This document shows positions 23,117 to 30,458 of a stretch of 64,000 bases of DNA, piece after piece. The position numbers were made by a program, and so were the translations under genes. The stretch comes from Streptomyces sp. RPA4-2 (GTDB taxonomy: Bacteria > Actinomycetota > Actinomycetes > Streptomycetales > Streptomycetaceae): positions 9,238,001-9,302,000 of the forward strand of contig NZ_CP050975.2 in assembly GCF_012273515.2 (NCBI RefSeq). Direction: 5' to 3'. How positions within the stretch are numbered: position 1 is the first letter of the stretch; each line of letters begins with the position of its first letter. Below the pieces are notes generated by a model, which made no database searches, was not told where the DNA came from, and saw only the letters and a program-made list of their open reading frames with translations.

Positions 23117-23628
23117 CCGGTGGAGAGGATCGCGGCAACCGGACGCGGCGCGCGAGTCGGGACGTCCGACAGGGTCCGGCTCGGCGACAGGCCGGTGCGG
23201 CGGAGGGCGTTCGGCGCCAGGTGCGCGGGGCACAGGCGCTGACGGCCGGCTTTGGCCGCTGGAGCCCGCACTGGCTGCGATCTGTTCCGGCGCCCGGACC
23301 ATCCCCGCGGGCACGGGGAGCAGGCCCCGGTACCGGCACCGGGTCGGGCGACCACAAGCTCGCTGCTCCCCGCGCACGCGGGGACAACTGATCGCCGGTG
23401 GGGTCCGGCTCTCTCCCTCTCGGCACCGCCTACAACGACGGCGACGTGGTGTTCGCGGCGTCGATGGCGGACGCTGCCGTGGCGACCTACCTGCTCCCGT
23501 CGAAGGCCGGGTCGGAGACACCGCTTGAGACAGGGCCCTCCTGCCAACCGTCAGGCCCGGGGATCGGTATCGTCCGCCCCGATGCCCCGGGTCCGCGGCT
23601 CAGCGGCCCGGCACCGAGGAGGAGCAGC
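23117..23628. other. Intergenic region before kup
   Basis: About 510 bases containing the CRISPR-like repeats at 23296-23390 and otherwise no gene. A plus-strand stretch near 23398-23470 reads PLGTAYNDGDVVFAASM, faintly like a P1/DmpA peptidase segment (NDGDTVFALATG); that is too short to call. Confidence 0.4.
23296..23390. CRISPR. Pair of type I-E-like CRISPR repeats in opposite orientation (relic)
   Basis: 23296-23323 on the minus strand reads CTGCTCCCCGTGCCCGCGGG followed by GATGGTCC, the 28-base pattern of actinobacterial type I-E repeats. 23363-23390 on the plus strand reads CTGCTCCCCGCGCACGCGGG then a degenerate GACAACTG, like an end repeat. They are 39 bases apart but inverted to each other, so this is not a normal array. 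No cas gene is in the window. It may be a collapsed array or a chance strong hairpin. Confidence 0.3.
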
Positions 23629-25599
23629 ATGGCCGACCGCCAGCAGGGAACCGCGCCGGATGACGGATCCGCGTCGCGGGCACCGGAGGTCCGTCGGGCG
23701 AGCGCGCACGACTCGGTGCGCCTCGCGGTGGTCATCGGAGCTCTCGGCGTGGTCTTCGGCGACATCGGCACCAGCCCGATCTACACCCTCCAGACGGTGT
23801 TCAACCCGAGCGATCCGCACCCCGTCCCGGTCACCACGGACAATGTGTACGGGGTGGTCTCGCTGGTGTTCTGGTCGGTGATGATCATCGTCACGGTCAC
23901 CTATGTGCTGCTGGCGATGCGCGCCGACAACGACGGCGAGGGCGGCATCATGGCGCTGATCACCCAGCTGCGGCGGTGGAGTTCGCAGCGTGGACGTCAG
24001 GCCGCGGTCGTACTGGCCGCGCTGGGCATCTTCGGCGCGTCACTCTTCTTCGGTGACAGCATGATCACCCCGGCGATCTCGGTGCTCTCCGCAGTCGAAG
24101 GGCTCAAGGTCGTCGAGCCGTCGCTGGGCAGCGCGGTCGTACCCATCACCGCGGTGATCATCGTGTTCCTGTTCCTGGTACAGCGCCGGGGAACCGCGGC
24201 GGTGGGCCGGGTGTTCGGACCGGTCATGATCGTCTGGTTCGTCGCCATCGGCGCGTGCGGCGTCGCCGGCATCGCCGACCACCCGGACATCCTCGAGGCG
24301 CTGTCACCGACGTACGCGCTGGGCTTCCTGTTCGGTCATTGGGGCACGGCCTTCTTCGCTCTGGCCGCGATCGTGCTCGCGGTCACCGGCGCCGAGGCGC
24401 TCTACGCGGACATGGGGCACTTCGGCCGCCGGGCGATCACCCTGGGCTGGATGTCCCTCGTACTGCCCGCCTGCGTCCTGAGCTACATGGGCCAGGGCGC
24501 GCTGATCCTCGACGATCCTGACAACATCAGCAGTCCCTTCTTCCTGCTCGTGCCCGACTGGGGCCGCTGGCCGATGGTCGTACTGGCGACGGCGGCAACC
24601 GTGATCGCCTCCCAGGCCGTGATCACCGGCGCGTACTCGGTCGCCTCCCAGGCGGCCCAGCTCGGCTACCTGCCGAGGCTGCGCATCGCGCACACCTCCG
24701 AATCCACCATCGGCCAGATCTACGTCCCCTGGATCAACTGGCTGCTGATGGTCTCGGTACTCACCCTGGTCTTCGCCTTCCGCAGCTCGGCGGCGCTGGC
24801 CTACGCGTTCGGCATGGCGGTCACCGGCACCATCACCATCACCACCCTGCTCTTCTTCTATGTCGCCCGCGCCAAGTGGGGCACGCCCCGGTGGCTGCTC
24901 GCCATCGGCGCCGGCGTGCTCCTGTTCGTGGACCTGCTGTTCGTGGCCGCCAACATGACCAAGCTCGTCCACGGAGCGTGGCTGCCGCTGCTGATCGCCC
25001 TCACCGCGTTCACCGTCATGACGACCTGGCAGCGCGGCCGCGCACTCGTCACCGCGGAACGAGCACGCCAGGAAGGTCCACTGCCCGAGTTCATCGACCA
25101 CCTCCGCTCAGGGCAGATGCCGACGCTCCGGGCGCCCGGCACGGCCGTCTTCCTGAACCGGGGCAAGGAGACCGCGCCGCTGGCCATGCGAGCCAACGTC
25201 GAGCACAACCATGTACGGCACGAGCATGTCGTGATCCTGTCCATCAGGACCGAGCCCGTGCCCCGCGTCCCGGCCGACCAGCGGATCGTCATCGACGACC
25301 TCGGGTACGCCGACGACGGGATCATCCACGTCACCGCCCGGTTCGGCTACATGGAGACCCCGGACGTGCCCGCCACGCTGGCCCTGCTCGACCCGGCCGA
25401 AACCGAAGGACCGCTGCAACTCGACCAGGTGTCCTACTTCCTGTCGAAGATCGAGCTCCGCCGCGGCAAGGCCCCGACGATGGCGCCCTGGCGCAAGCGG
25501 CTGTTCATCGCCACCTCCTACATCTCGGCCGACGCGGCCGAGTACTTCGGCCTTCCCCGCGACCGCACGGTCATCATGGGCTCGCACGTCGAGGTGTGA
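23629..25599 (+). CDS. kup: KUP/HAK/KT family potassium transporter
   Basis: A 656-residue potassium/proton symporter of the Kup family. It has a hydrophilic N-terminus of about 30 residues, twelve hydrophobic helices, and a cytoplasmic C-terminal domain of about 150 residues. The family signature GVVFGDIGTSPIYTLQTVF lies at about 40-58, with NDGEGGIMAL and the GAEALYADMGHFG segment further on. The length is normal for the family. The ATG at 23629 has GAGGAGGA upstream. The gene stands alone and is followed by a small hairpin at 25616-25632. I saw no c-di-AMP riboswitch of the kind that often precedes kup genes. Confidence 0.95.
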   Translation: MADRQQGTAPDDGSASRAPEVRRASAHDSVRLAVVIGALGVVFGDIGTSPIYTLQTVFNPSDPHPVPVTTDNVYGVVSLVFWSVMIIVTVTYVLLAMRADNDGEGGIMALITQLRRWSSQRGRQAAVVLAALGIFGASLFFGDSMITPAISVLSAVEGLKVVEPSLGSAVVPITAVIIVFLFLVQRRGTAAVGRVFGPVMIVWFVAIGACGVAGIADHPDILEALSPTYALGFLFGHWGTAFFALAAIVLAVTGAEALYADMGHFGRRAITLGWMSLVLPACVLSYMGQGALILDDPDNISSPFFLLVPDWGRWPMVVLATAATVIASQAVITGAYSVASQAAQLGYLPRLRIAHTSESTIGQIYVPWINWLLMVSVLTLVFAFRSSAALAYAFGMAVTGTITITTLLFFYVARAKWGTPRWLLAIGAGVLLFVDLLFVAANMTKLVHGAWLPLLIALTAFTVMTTWQRGRALVTAERARQEGPLPEFIDHLRSGQMPTLRAPGTAVFLNRGKETAPLAMRANVEHNHVRHEHVVILSIRTEPVPRVPADQRIVIDDLGYADDGIIHVTARFGYMETPDVPATLALLDPAETEGPLQLDQVSYFLSKIELRRGKAPTMAPWRKRLFIATSYISADAAEYFGLPRDRTVIMGSHVEV

Positions 25600-25615
25600 G
25601 AGGGAACTCGGACGG

Positions 25616-25632
25616 CTCGGGGGTGCCCCGAG
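25616..25632 (+). terminator. Short hairpin after kup
   Basis: CTCGGGG / CCCCGAG with a 3-base loop, 17 bases after the kup stop. It is a modest stem, plausible as terminator. Confidence 0.4.
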
Positions 25633-25842
25633 GTCACCGTGCTGTGGGCTCACACTGCCGATATCAACGGGCGGTCGTGCTGCGGGTGTTGACGGAGTGG
25701 CGGCCGCGAGGGCAGCGGGCGTCACCGCTGTATCAGGCAGGCTGTCGAAACGCTGCCCTCTCTCGCAGGCACAGCCAGTGAGGAGGAACCCATCGCAGTA
25801 CGCCGGCGTCCTGGAGCGGGATGGTCCGCGGGTCACGGCCTG

Positions 25843-26631
25843 CTACTTCGGGTCGCGGTTGAACACCGACTTGGACCAGGCGTAGCCGAGTACGGCCAGT
25901 CCCAGGCACCAGGCCACGGCCAGCCACCCGTTGTGGCCGATCTCGGTGCCCAGCAGCAGCCCGCGCAGGGTCTCGATGGCCGGGGTGAACGGCTGGTACT
26001 CGGCGATCGGCCGGAACCAGCCCGGCATCGCGTCGACGGGGACGAAGGCGCTGGAGATGAGCGGCAGGAAGATCAACGGCATCGCGTTGTTGCCGGCGGC
26101 CTCGGCGTTCGGGCTGACCAGGCCCATGCCGACCGCGATCCAGGTGAGCGCCGTGGCGAAGAGCACGAGCAGTCCGAACGCCGCCAGCCACTCCACGAGG
26201 GTGGCATCGGTGGAACGGAAGCCGATGGCCACCGCGACAGCGCCGACGACGACCACGCTGATGACCGACTGCAGGACGCTGCCGATGACGTGCCCGATGA
26301 TCACGGAGCCGCGGTGGATCGCCATGGTCCGGAAGCGGGCGATGATGCCCTCGGTCATGTCGTTGGAGACGGAGACCGCGGTGCCGATCGTGGTGCTGCC
26401 GATCGTCATCAGCAGGATGCCCGGGACGAGATACGCGACGTACTGGGAGCGGTCGGCGCCGCCGCCGATGCCCGCGCTCATGGCGTCGCCGAAGATATAG
26501 ACGAAGAGCAGGAGCAGCATGACCGGCGTGAGCAGCAGATTCAGCGTCATGGACGGGTAGCGGCGCGCGTGCAGCAGATTCCGCCGCAACATCGTGGACG
26601 AGTCGCGCACGGCGAGGGTGAGGTGGCTCAT
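25843..26631 (-). CDS. ABC-2 type exporter permease (DrrB-like)
   Basis: A 262-residue membrane subunit of a drug/lipid exporter. It has six hydrophobic segments and the ABC-2 features of the daunorubicin-resistance permeases: N-terminal RDSSTMLRRNLLHARRYPS, the conserved AFVPVDAMPGWFRPIAEYQP near residue 200, and the QPFTPAIETLRGLLLG loop. It starts inside the ATPase stop (4-base overlap), so the two subunits are translationally coupled. The exported compound is unknown. Confidence 0.9.
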   Translation of the reverse strand: MSHLTLAVRDSSTMLRRNLLHARRYPSMTLNLLLTPVMLLLLFVYIFGDAMSAGIGGGADRSQYVAYLVPGILLMTIGSTTIGTAVSVSNDMTEGIIARFRTMAIHRGSVIIGHVIGSVLQSVISVVVVGAVAVAIGFRSTDATLVEWLAAFGLLVLFATALTWIAVGMGLVSPNAEAAGNNAMPLIFLPLISSAFVPVDAMPGWFRPIAEYQPFTPAIETLRGLLLGTEIGHNGWLAVAWCLGLAVLGYAWSKSVFNRDPK

Positions 26632-27626
26632 CGGACGTCTTCCTTGGTCTTGTCGGGCGTGCCGGCGGTGGTCAGGGCGAAGAACACATCGTCGAGGTCG
26701 GGGGTGTGCACGGTCAGCTCGTCCGCCTCGATGCCGGCCGAGTCCAGCCGGTCGAGGATCGAGCGCAGCTCGCGCTGACTGCCGTCGCTAGGGATCTGCA
26801 ACGCCAGTGCTTCGTCGTCCCGGGTGGCCTCGCGCAGCGTGGAGGCGGCGGACTGGTACGCGGTCGGGTCGCTGAAGCGGAGGCGGACGTGTCCGCCGGG
26901 GATCAGACGCTTCAGCTCCTCGGCGCTGCCTTCGGCGGCGATCCTTCCGTCGTTCAGCACGGCGATGCGGTCGGCGAGTTCGTCGGCCTCGTCCAGGTAC
27001 TGAGTGGTGAGGAAGACGGTGACGCCGTCGGAGGCGAGTTCGCGGATGGTCTGCCACATGTTGTGGCGAGCGCGCGGGTCGAGGCCGGTGGTCGGTTCGT
27101 CCAGGAAGATGATCTGTGGGCTGCCGACCAGGGTCATGGCGATGTCCAGGCGGCGTTTCATGCCGCCGGAGTAGGTGGAGGCCGGTTTCTTCGCAGCCTC
27201 GGTGAGGTCGAATCGCTCCAGGAGTTCGGCGGCGACGCGCCGGCCCTCGCGCTTGGGCAGGTGGTGCAGGTCCGCCATGAGGAACATGTTCTCCTCGCCG
27301 GTGATCAGACCGTCGACGGCGGAGAACTGGCCGGTGACACCGATCACGGCGCGTGCGGCCTGCGGGTTGGCGGCCAGGTCGTGACCCGCGACGTGGGCCT
27401 GGCCCCCGTCGGCGGTGATGAGGGTGGACAGGATCTTCACGGCGGTGGTCTTGCCGGCGCCGTTCGGGCCGAGCAGTGCGAACACGGTTCCGGCCGGGAC
27501 GGCGAGGTCGATGCCGTCGAGCACGGTCTTGTCGCCGTAGGCCTTGCGCAGCCGGACGGCGGAGACGGCGGCGGGTGACTGCCGGCCGTCGCCCTTTCTG
27601 GGCGTGGGCATGACAGAAGAGGGCAT
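26628..27626 (-). CDS. Daunorubicin-resistance-type ABC exporter ATPase (DrrA-like)
   Basis: A 332-residue ATPase with Walker A GPNGAGKTT at 53-61, signature YSGGM at 152-156 and Walker B FLDEPTTGLD at 174-183. A C-terminal extension ends in the DrrA-type ELTVHTPDLDDVFFALT motif, which supports assembly with the permease downstream. An N-terminal extension of about 20 residues precedes the domain. It partners the DrrB-like permease. It is probably in one operon with the DUF4097-like gene and the ribbon-helix-helix gene upstream. Confidence 0.93.
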   Translation of the reverse strand: MPSSVMPTPRKGDGRQSPAAVSAVRLRKAYGDKTVLDGIDLAVPAGTVFALLGPNGAGKTTAVKILSTLITADGGQAHVAGHDLAANPQAARAVIGVTGQFSAVDGLITGEENMFLMADLHHLPKREGRRVAAELLERFDLTEAAKKPASTYSGGMKRRLDIAMTLVGSPQIIFLDEPTTGLDPRARHNMWQTIRELASDGVTVFLTTQYLDEADELADRIAVLNDGRIAAEGSAEELKRLIPGGHVRLRFSDPTAYQSAASTLREATRDDEALALQIPSDGSQRELRSILDRLDSAGIEADELTVHTPDLDDVFFALTTAGTPDKTKEDVR

Positions 27627-27692
27627 GGGGTCCTCCCTTTCGAAGGGGTGGTGAGAGGTGAAGTGGCCTTGGCCGTGCAGGGGTCGGACGGG

Positions 27693-28538
27693 TCAGGGCC
27701 GGGCGCGGCGGATGTCGATGTTGCCGTAGCGGGTGCGGGCCCTGACCTCGACGGTGTCCTCGGACTTGTCCGGGCTGTCGGAGGCGGTGAGCGCGTTGCG
27801 CACCTGCCCGTTGCCCGAGCTGACGTCGAGCCAGGCGGCCGTGCCCTTGCGGATGCCGACGTCGATGGCGCCGTAGGAGGTCTCCAACTGGACGGTGCCA
27901 CGGGCCACGTCGCCCACCCGCAGGGTGCCGTGGGCGGTGGTCGCGGTGACCGAGCTCTCGGCGCGCTGGATGTCGATGTCCCCGTTGGCCCCGCTCACCC
28001 GCAGCTCGCCGATCGCGGCGCCGACGGTCGTGCTGCCGTGCGAGTTCTTCAGGACGGCCGGGCCGTCCACCACACCGACCCGCAGGCTCCCTGAACTGGT
28101 GGTGATCTCGGCCAGGCCCTCGACCTGGTCCACGGTGATCGAGCCGTGCGACGCGGTCAGCTGGAGCGGGCCCGTCGCATCCAGGCGGACGTCACCCGAC
28201 GACGTCTTCACGCGGACCTCGCCGAGCCGGCCCTCGCCGAGCACCTGGGTCCAGGAGCCGGTCGTGTCGACGCGCGAGCCGGTGGGCAGTTCGACCGTCA
28301 CGTCGACGCTGCCGGTGGGCCCGACAAGGTAGCGCCCCTTGGGCGTCCTGATGGTCAGCATGCCGCTCGCGTACGTGACCTCGGTCTGCTCGGCGACCCG
28401 CACGTCCTTGTCCTTCTTCGGGTCGCGGGGCCGCACCTCGACGACCGTGTCGAGGCGATCGCTCGCGGAGAACTGGATGGAACCGGCGGCCACGTTGGCG
28501 GTGACCGAGATCGGCTGGGGAGTGTCGAAAGAAGGCAT
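27693..28538 (-). CDS. DUF4097-like beta-repeat protein
   Basis: A 281-residue protein built of repeated short strands that alternate with Gly/Ser/Asn turns (VKTSSGDVRLDATGPLQLTA, ITTSSGSLRVGVVDGP, GANGDIDIQRAESSVTATTA). This is the pattern of DUF4097/adhesin-like right-handed beta repeats. It has no signal peptide, so it is cytoplasmic as annotated. The ATG at 28538 is preceded by AGAGGACGGGA. It lies between an RHH regulator and a DrrAB-type exporter, a linkage suggesting one regulon. The molecular role is unknown. Confidence 0.85.
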   Translation of the reverse strand: MPSFDTPQPISVTANVAAGSIQFSASDRLDTVVEVRPRDPKKDKDVRVAEQTEVTYASGMLTIRTPKGRYLVGPTGSVDVTVELPTGSRVDTTGSWTQVLGEGRLGEVRVKTSSGDVRLDATGPLQLTASHGSITVDQVEGLAEITTSSGSLRVGVVDGPAVLKNSHGSTTVGAAIGELRVSGANGDIDIQRAESSVTATTAHGTLRVGDVARGTVQLETSYGAIDVGIRKGTAAWLDVSSGNGQVRNALTASDSPDKSEDTVEVRARTRYGNIDIRRARP

Positions 28539-28624
28539 GGCTGTCCCGTCCTCTTGGGTCTTCGCGGTGTCCCTGCTGGTGGGACGTGGTGTGAGTGAAG
28601 TGGAGTGGAGTGGCCTTGGCGCGG

Positions 28625-29164
28625 CTAGTGCACCCAGCCCGTGAGGCTCTGTCCGACGGTGCGGGTGGTGCGGGTGGTACGGGTCTCCTCCGGCGTACGC
28701 GGCTGGGTGCCGCCGTCGACCGCGGCCGACACAGCTCGTACCAGCCACGCGTTGACCGACAGGCCCTCGCGGCTCGCGGCCTCCTCGGCGCGTGCCTTGA
28801 GGTGGGCGGGCAGGCGCAGATTGACGCGGGCGGTGCCGCCGTCGTCGCCCTCCGCGGGCGCCGGGGCCGGTGCTCTGAGCGGCTCGGCGGGCCCGCTCCT
28901 GTCCTCGTACACCTCGTCGGCCGCAGGCCGCGTCACCACGAAGTCGGGGTCGAGCCCACGCAGTCGTACGTCGACCGAGCCGGGGGCGAGTTCACGGGTG
29001 ATCTCGTCCATCGCGGCGGAGAGCACATTGAGCAGCGTCAGACGGGTCGCCGACTCCAGGGGAGCGGTGAGCCGCTCGGCCAGCTCGCGCGCCTCTTCGC
29101 CGCCGGCTTCGGCGGCCACCGCGAGTTCGCGGCGGAGGTTGTCGACATACGGCATGAGATCCAT
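28625..29164 (-). CDS. Ribbon-helix-helix (HicB/Arc-type) transcriptional regulator
   Basis: A 179-residue protein. The N-terminal 100 residues are helical and acidic, then a Pro/Ala linker, then an Arc/HicB-like RHH DNA-binding motif (RVNLRLPAHLKARAEEAASR, EGLSVNAWLVRAVSAA, about 112-148). There is no HicA toxin gene beside it, so it is more likely a plain regulator than an antitoxin. The operator-like block 29165-29194 begins at the base next to its start codon. This indicates autoregulation and possibly a leaderless transcript; an ATG at 29155 is an alternative. Likely targets are its own operon with the DUF4097 and exporter genes. Confidence 0.85.
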   Translation of the reverse strand: MDLMPYVDNLRRELAVAAEAGGEEARELAERLTAPLESATRLTLLNVLSAAMDEITRELAPGSVDVRLRGLDPDFVVTRPAADEVYEDRSGPAEPLRAPAPAPAEGDDGGTARVNLRLPAHLKARAEEAASREGLSVNAWLVRAVSAAVDGGTQPRTPEETRTTRTTRTVGQSLTGWVH

Positions 29165-29194
29165 GACGCCATAATGGCACCACTATGGCGCCAT
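29165..29194. promoter_or_regulatory. Operator block 1 for the RHH regulator
   Basis: Contains GACGCCATAA (29165-29174) and CACTATGGCGCCAT (29181-29194), the latter with a 10-base palindrome ATGGCGCCAT. The same two words recur exactly at 29564-29573 and 29603-29616. It touches the RHH start codon. Confidence 0.6.
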
Positions 29195-29563
29195 GCGCAA
29201 GCCGGGAGAGCGAGCGATTGCGGGTCGGGACCGGCCCAATGGCACTGACCTGCGGAGATTCGCCCGCCAGTCGGACGTGTCAACGCGGCGCCGTGGCCGC
29301 TCTCCTGACGCGAGCATCGAGGACGCCGATCACTTCCCCTGGCGTCACGGAGTCCTCCGGGAGCGGCGTCCGGATTCCGTCGACCCATTGCAGGCCCCTT
29401 CAGTGAGAGCCACAGGGGGCTTGCCCTCAACCTCCTTGCCCGTAGATCCCTCGGCGGCGACGGGGATGCGCCGCACCTCCGGCGCGTACCCGGGCTGTGC
29501 CGAGTCGCCGGCCTGCGGTGTCGCGACCTTCCCGACGCTGCGGGGCCATTCGGTGGCGCGCCT
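29195..29563. other. Region between two operator blocks
   Basis: About 370 bases. A plus-strand frame from 29193 (126 codons) is open throughout but has weaker GC3 bias, no ribosome site and no family match. I do not call it a gene. Confidence 0.35.
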
Positions 29564-29616
29564 GACGCCATAAAGTGCCTTCTCGTGGCGCCAAATGTGT
29601 GCCACTATGGCGCCAT
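29564..29616. promoter_or_regulatory. Operator block 2 for the RHH regulator
   Basis: Repeats GACGCCATAA and CACTATGGCGCCAT from block 1 and adds a third related site GTGGCGCCAAATGTG between them. It lies about 70 bases upstream of the GtrA-like gene at 29689, so that gene may belong to the same regulon. Confidence 0.55.
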
Positions 29617-29688
29617 AGGGGTGCAGTCCTCGGCTTCGCGGCCGAAGGGTGCGCGATTCGCGGAGTGAGACATCAGAGGGGTCGGGCC

Positions 29689-30204
29689 ATGGGGACAGCA
29701 CAGGGCCAGGAGCAGGCGGCGCCCGGCGCCTTCACCGCCTTCGCCCGCTTCGTGCTCTTCGGCGGCGGGGTGGGGCTCGCCTCCAGTTTTGCCGTGGCGG
29801 CCCTCGCCTCCACGATTCCCTGGGTCCTCGCCAACGCCCTGATCACCGTGGTCTCCACGGTTCTCGCCACCGAGTTGCACGCCCGCTTCACCTTCGGCGC
29901 GAGCAGGCGGGCGACCTGGCGCCAGCATGTCCAGTCGGCCGGGTCGGCGGCGGCCGCGTACGCGGTGACCTGCGTGGCCATGCTTGCCCTGCGGCAGCTG
30001 GCGGCGACGCCCGGTGCGCTGCTCGAGCAGGTCGTCTACCTGTCCGCCTCCGCCCTCGCCGGAGTCGCGCGGTTCGCGGTGCTGCACCTCGTCGTCTTCG
30101 CGCGAAACCGCTCGCGGGCCGCGACCACCGCCCGCCCCGTGCACGCGAGCGTCGCCCACGCCCCGGCCCCGGCCGACCCTGAGGTGCTCTGCTACGCCGC
30201 CTGA
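29689..30204 (+). CDS. GtrA-like small membrane protein
   Basis: A 171-residue membrane protein with four hydrophobic helices. Features such as FARFVLFGGGVGLASSFAVA, then ITVVSTVLATELHARFTFGA, resemble the GtrA/DPMS3 family, where N-x-x-H/F-x-x-R-F-x-F motifs are conserved. Such proteins assist transfer of lipid-linked sugars, but no glycosyltransferase is nearby. The ATG at 29689 has AGAGGGG upstream; a GTG/ATG further upstream at 29575 would start inside the operator block and is rejected. Confidence 0.75.
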   Translation: MGTAQGQEQAAPGAFTAFARFVLFGGGVGLASSFAVAALASTIPWVLANALITVVSTVLATELHARFTFGASRRATWRQHVQSAGSAAAAYAVTCVAMLALRQLAATPGALLEQVVYLSASALAGVARFAVLHLVVFARNRSRAATTARPVHASVAHAPAPADPEVLCYAA

Positions 30205-30382
30205 CCGTTCCGCCCGGGCGGAGTGCCGAGCGGGCTGGGAGACGGCGCATCTGCGGCAGGTGGCCCGCCCGCATCGGCAGGCCCTCCGCGAAGAGGCCTC
30301 TCGCTCATGCAGCGCGCTGCTTCCTCGGTTCCGGCCAGGCCGACGCCAGTGCCTTCTGCACGGTCAGGAACCCGACGCGGGC

Positions 30383-30455
30383 GTGTTGCGAAAGTCCCGC
30401 CTGCCTCGCGGCGTCTGGCACGCCCTCCCGGCGGACGACGGGACCTTCGCAACAC
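30383..30455. mobile_element. MITE-like element with 17-base inverted repeats
   Basis: GTGTTGCGAAAGTCCCG (30383-30399) and CGGGACCTTCGCAACAC (30439-30455) are inverted repeats matching at 16 of 17 positions around 39 bases of filler. The right end plus flank (30426-30467) is nearly identical to the lone end at 7288-7330. The 73-base element has no coding capacity. It sits four bases before the 3' end of the GH95 gene, so it may also act as a terminator hairpin. Confidence 0.6.
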
Positions 30456-30458
30456 GAC

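Noticed and set aside
23398..23628. Upstream extension of the kup frame, possibly a peptidase remnant or a c-di-AMP riboswitch
   Set aside because: No ydaO-type consensus was found, and the peptidase resemblance is limited to about a dozen residues. The ATG at 23629 has an ideal ribosome site.
28625..29164. HicAB toxin-antitoxin module
   Set aside because: No HicA-type toxin gene is adjacent on either side and the protein has a long N-terminal domain absent from HicB antitoxins.
29193..29573. 126-codon plus-strand frame starting inside operator block 1
   Set aside because: No ribosome site, weaker GC3 bias and no domain; the start lies inside a likely operator.
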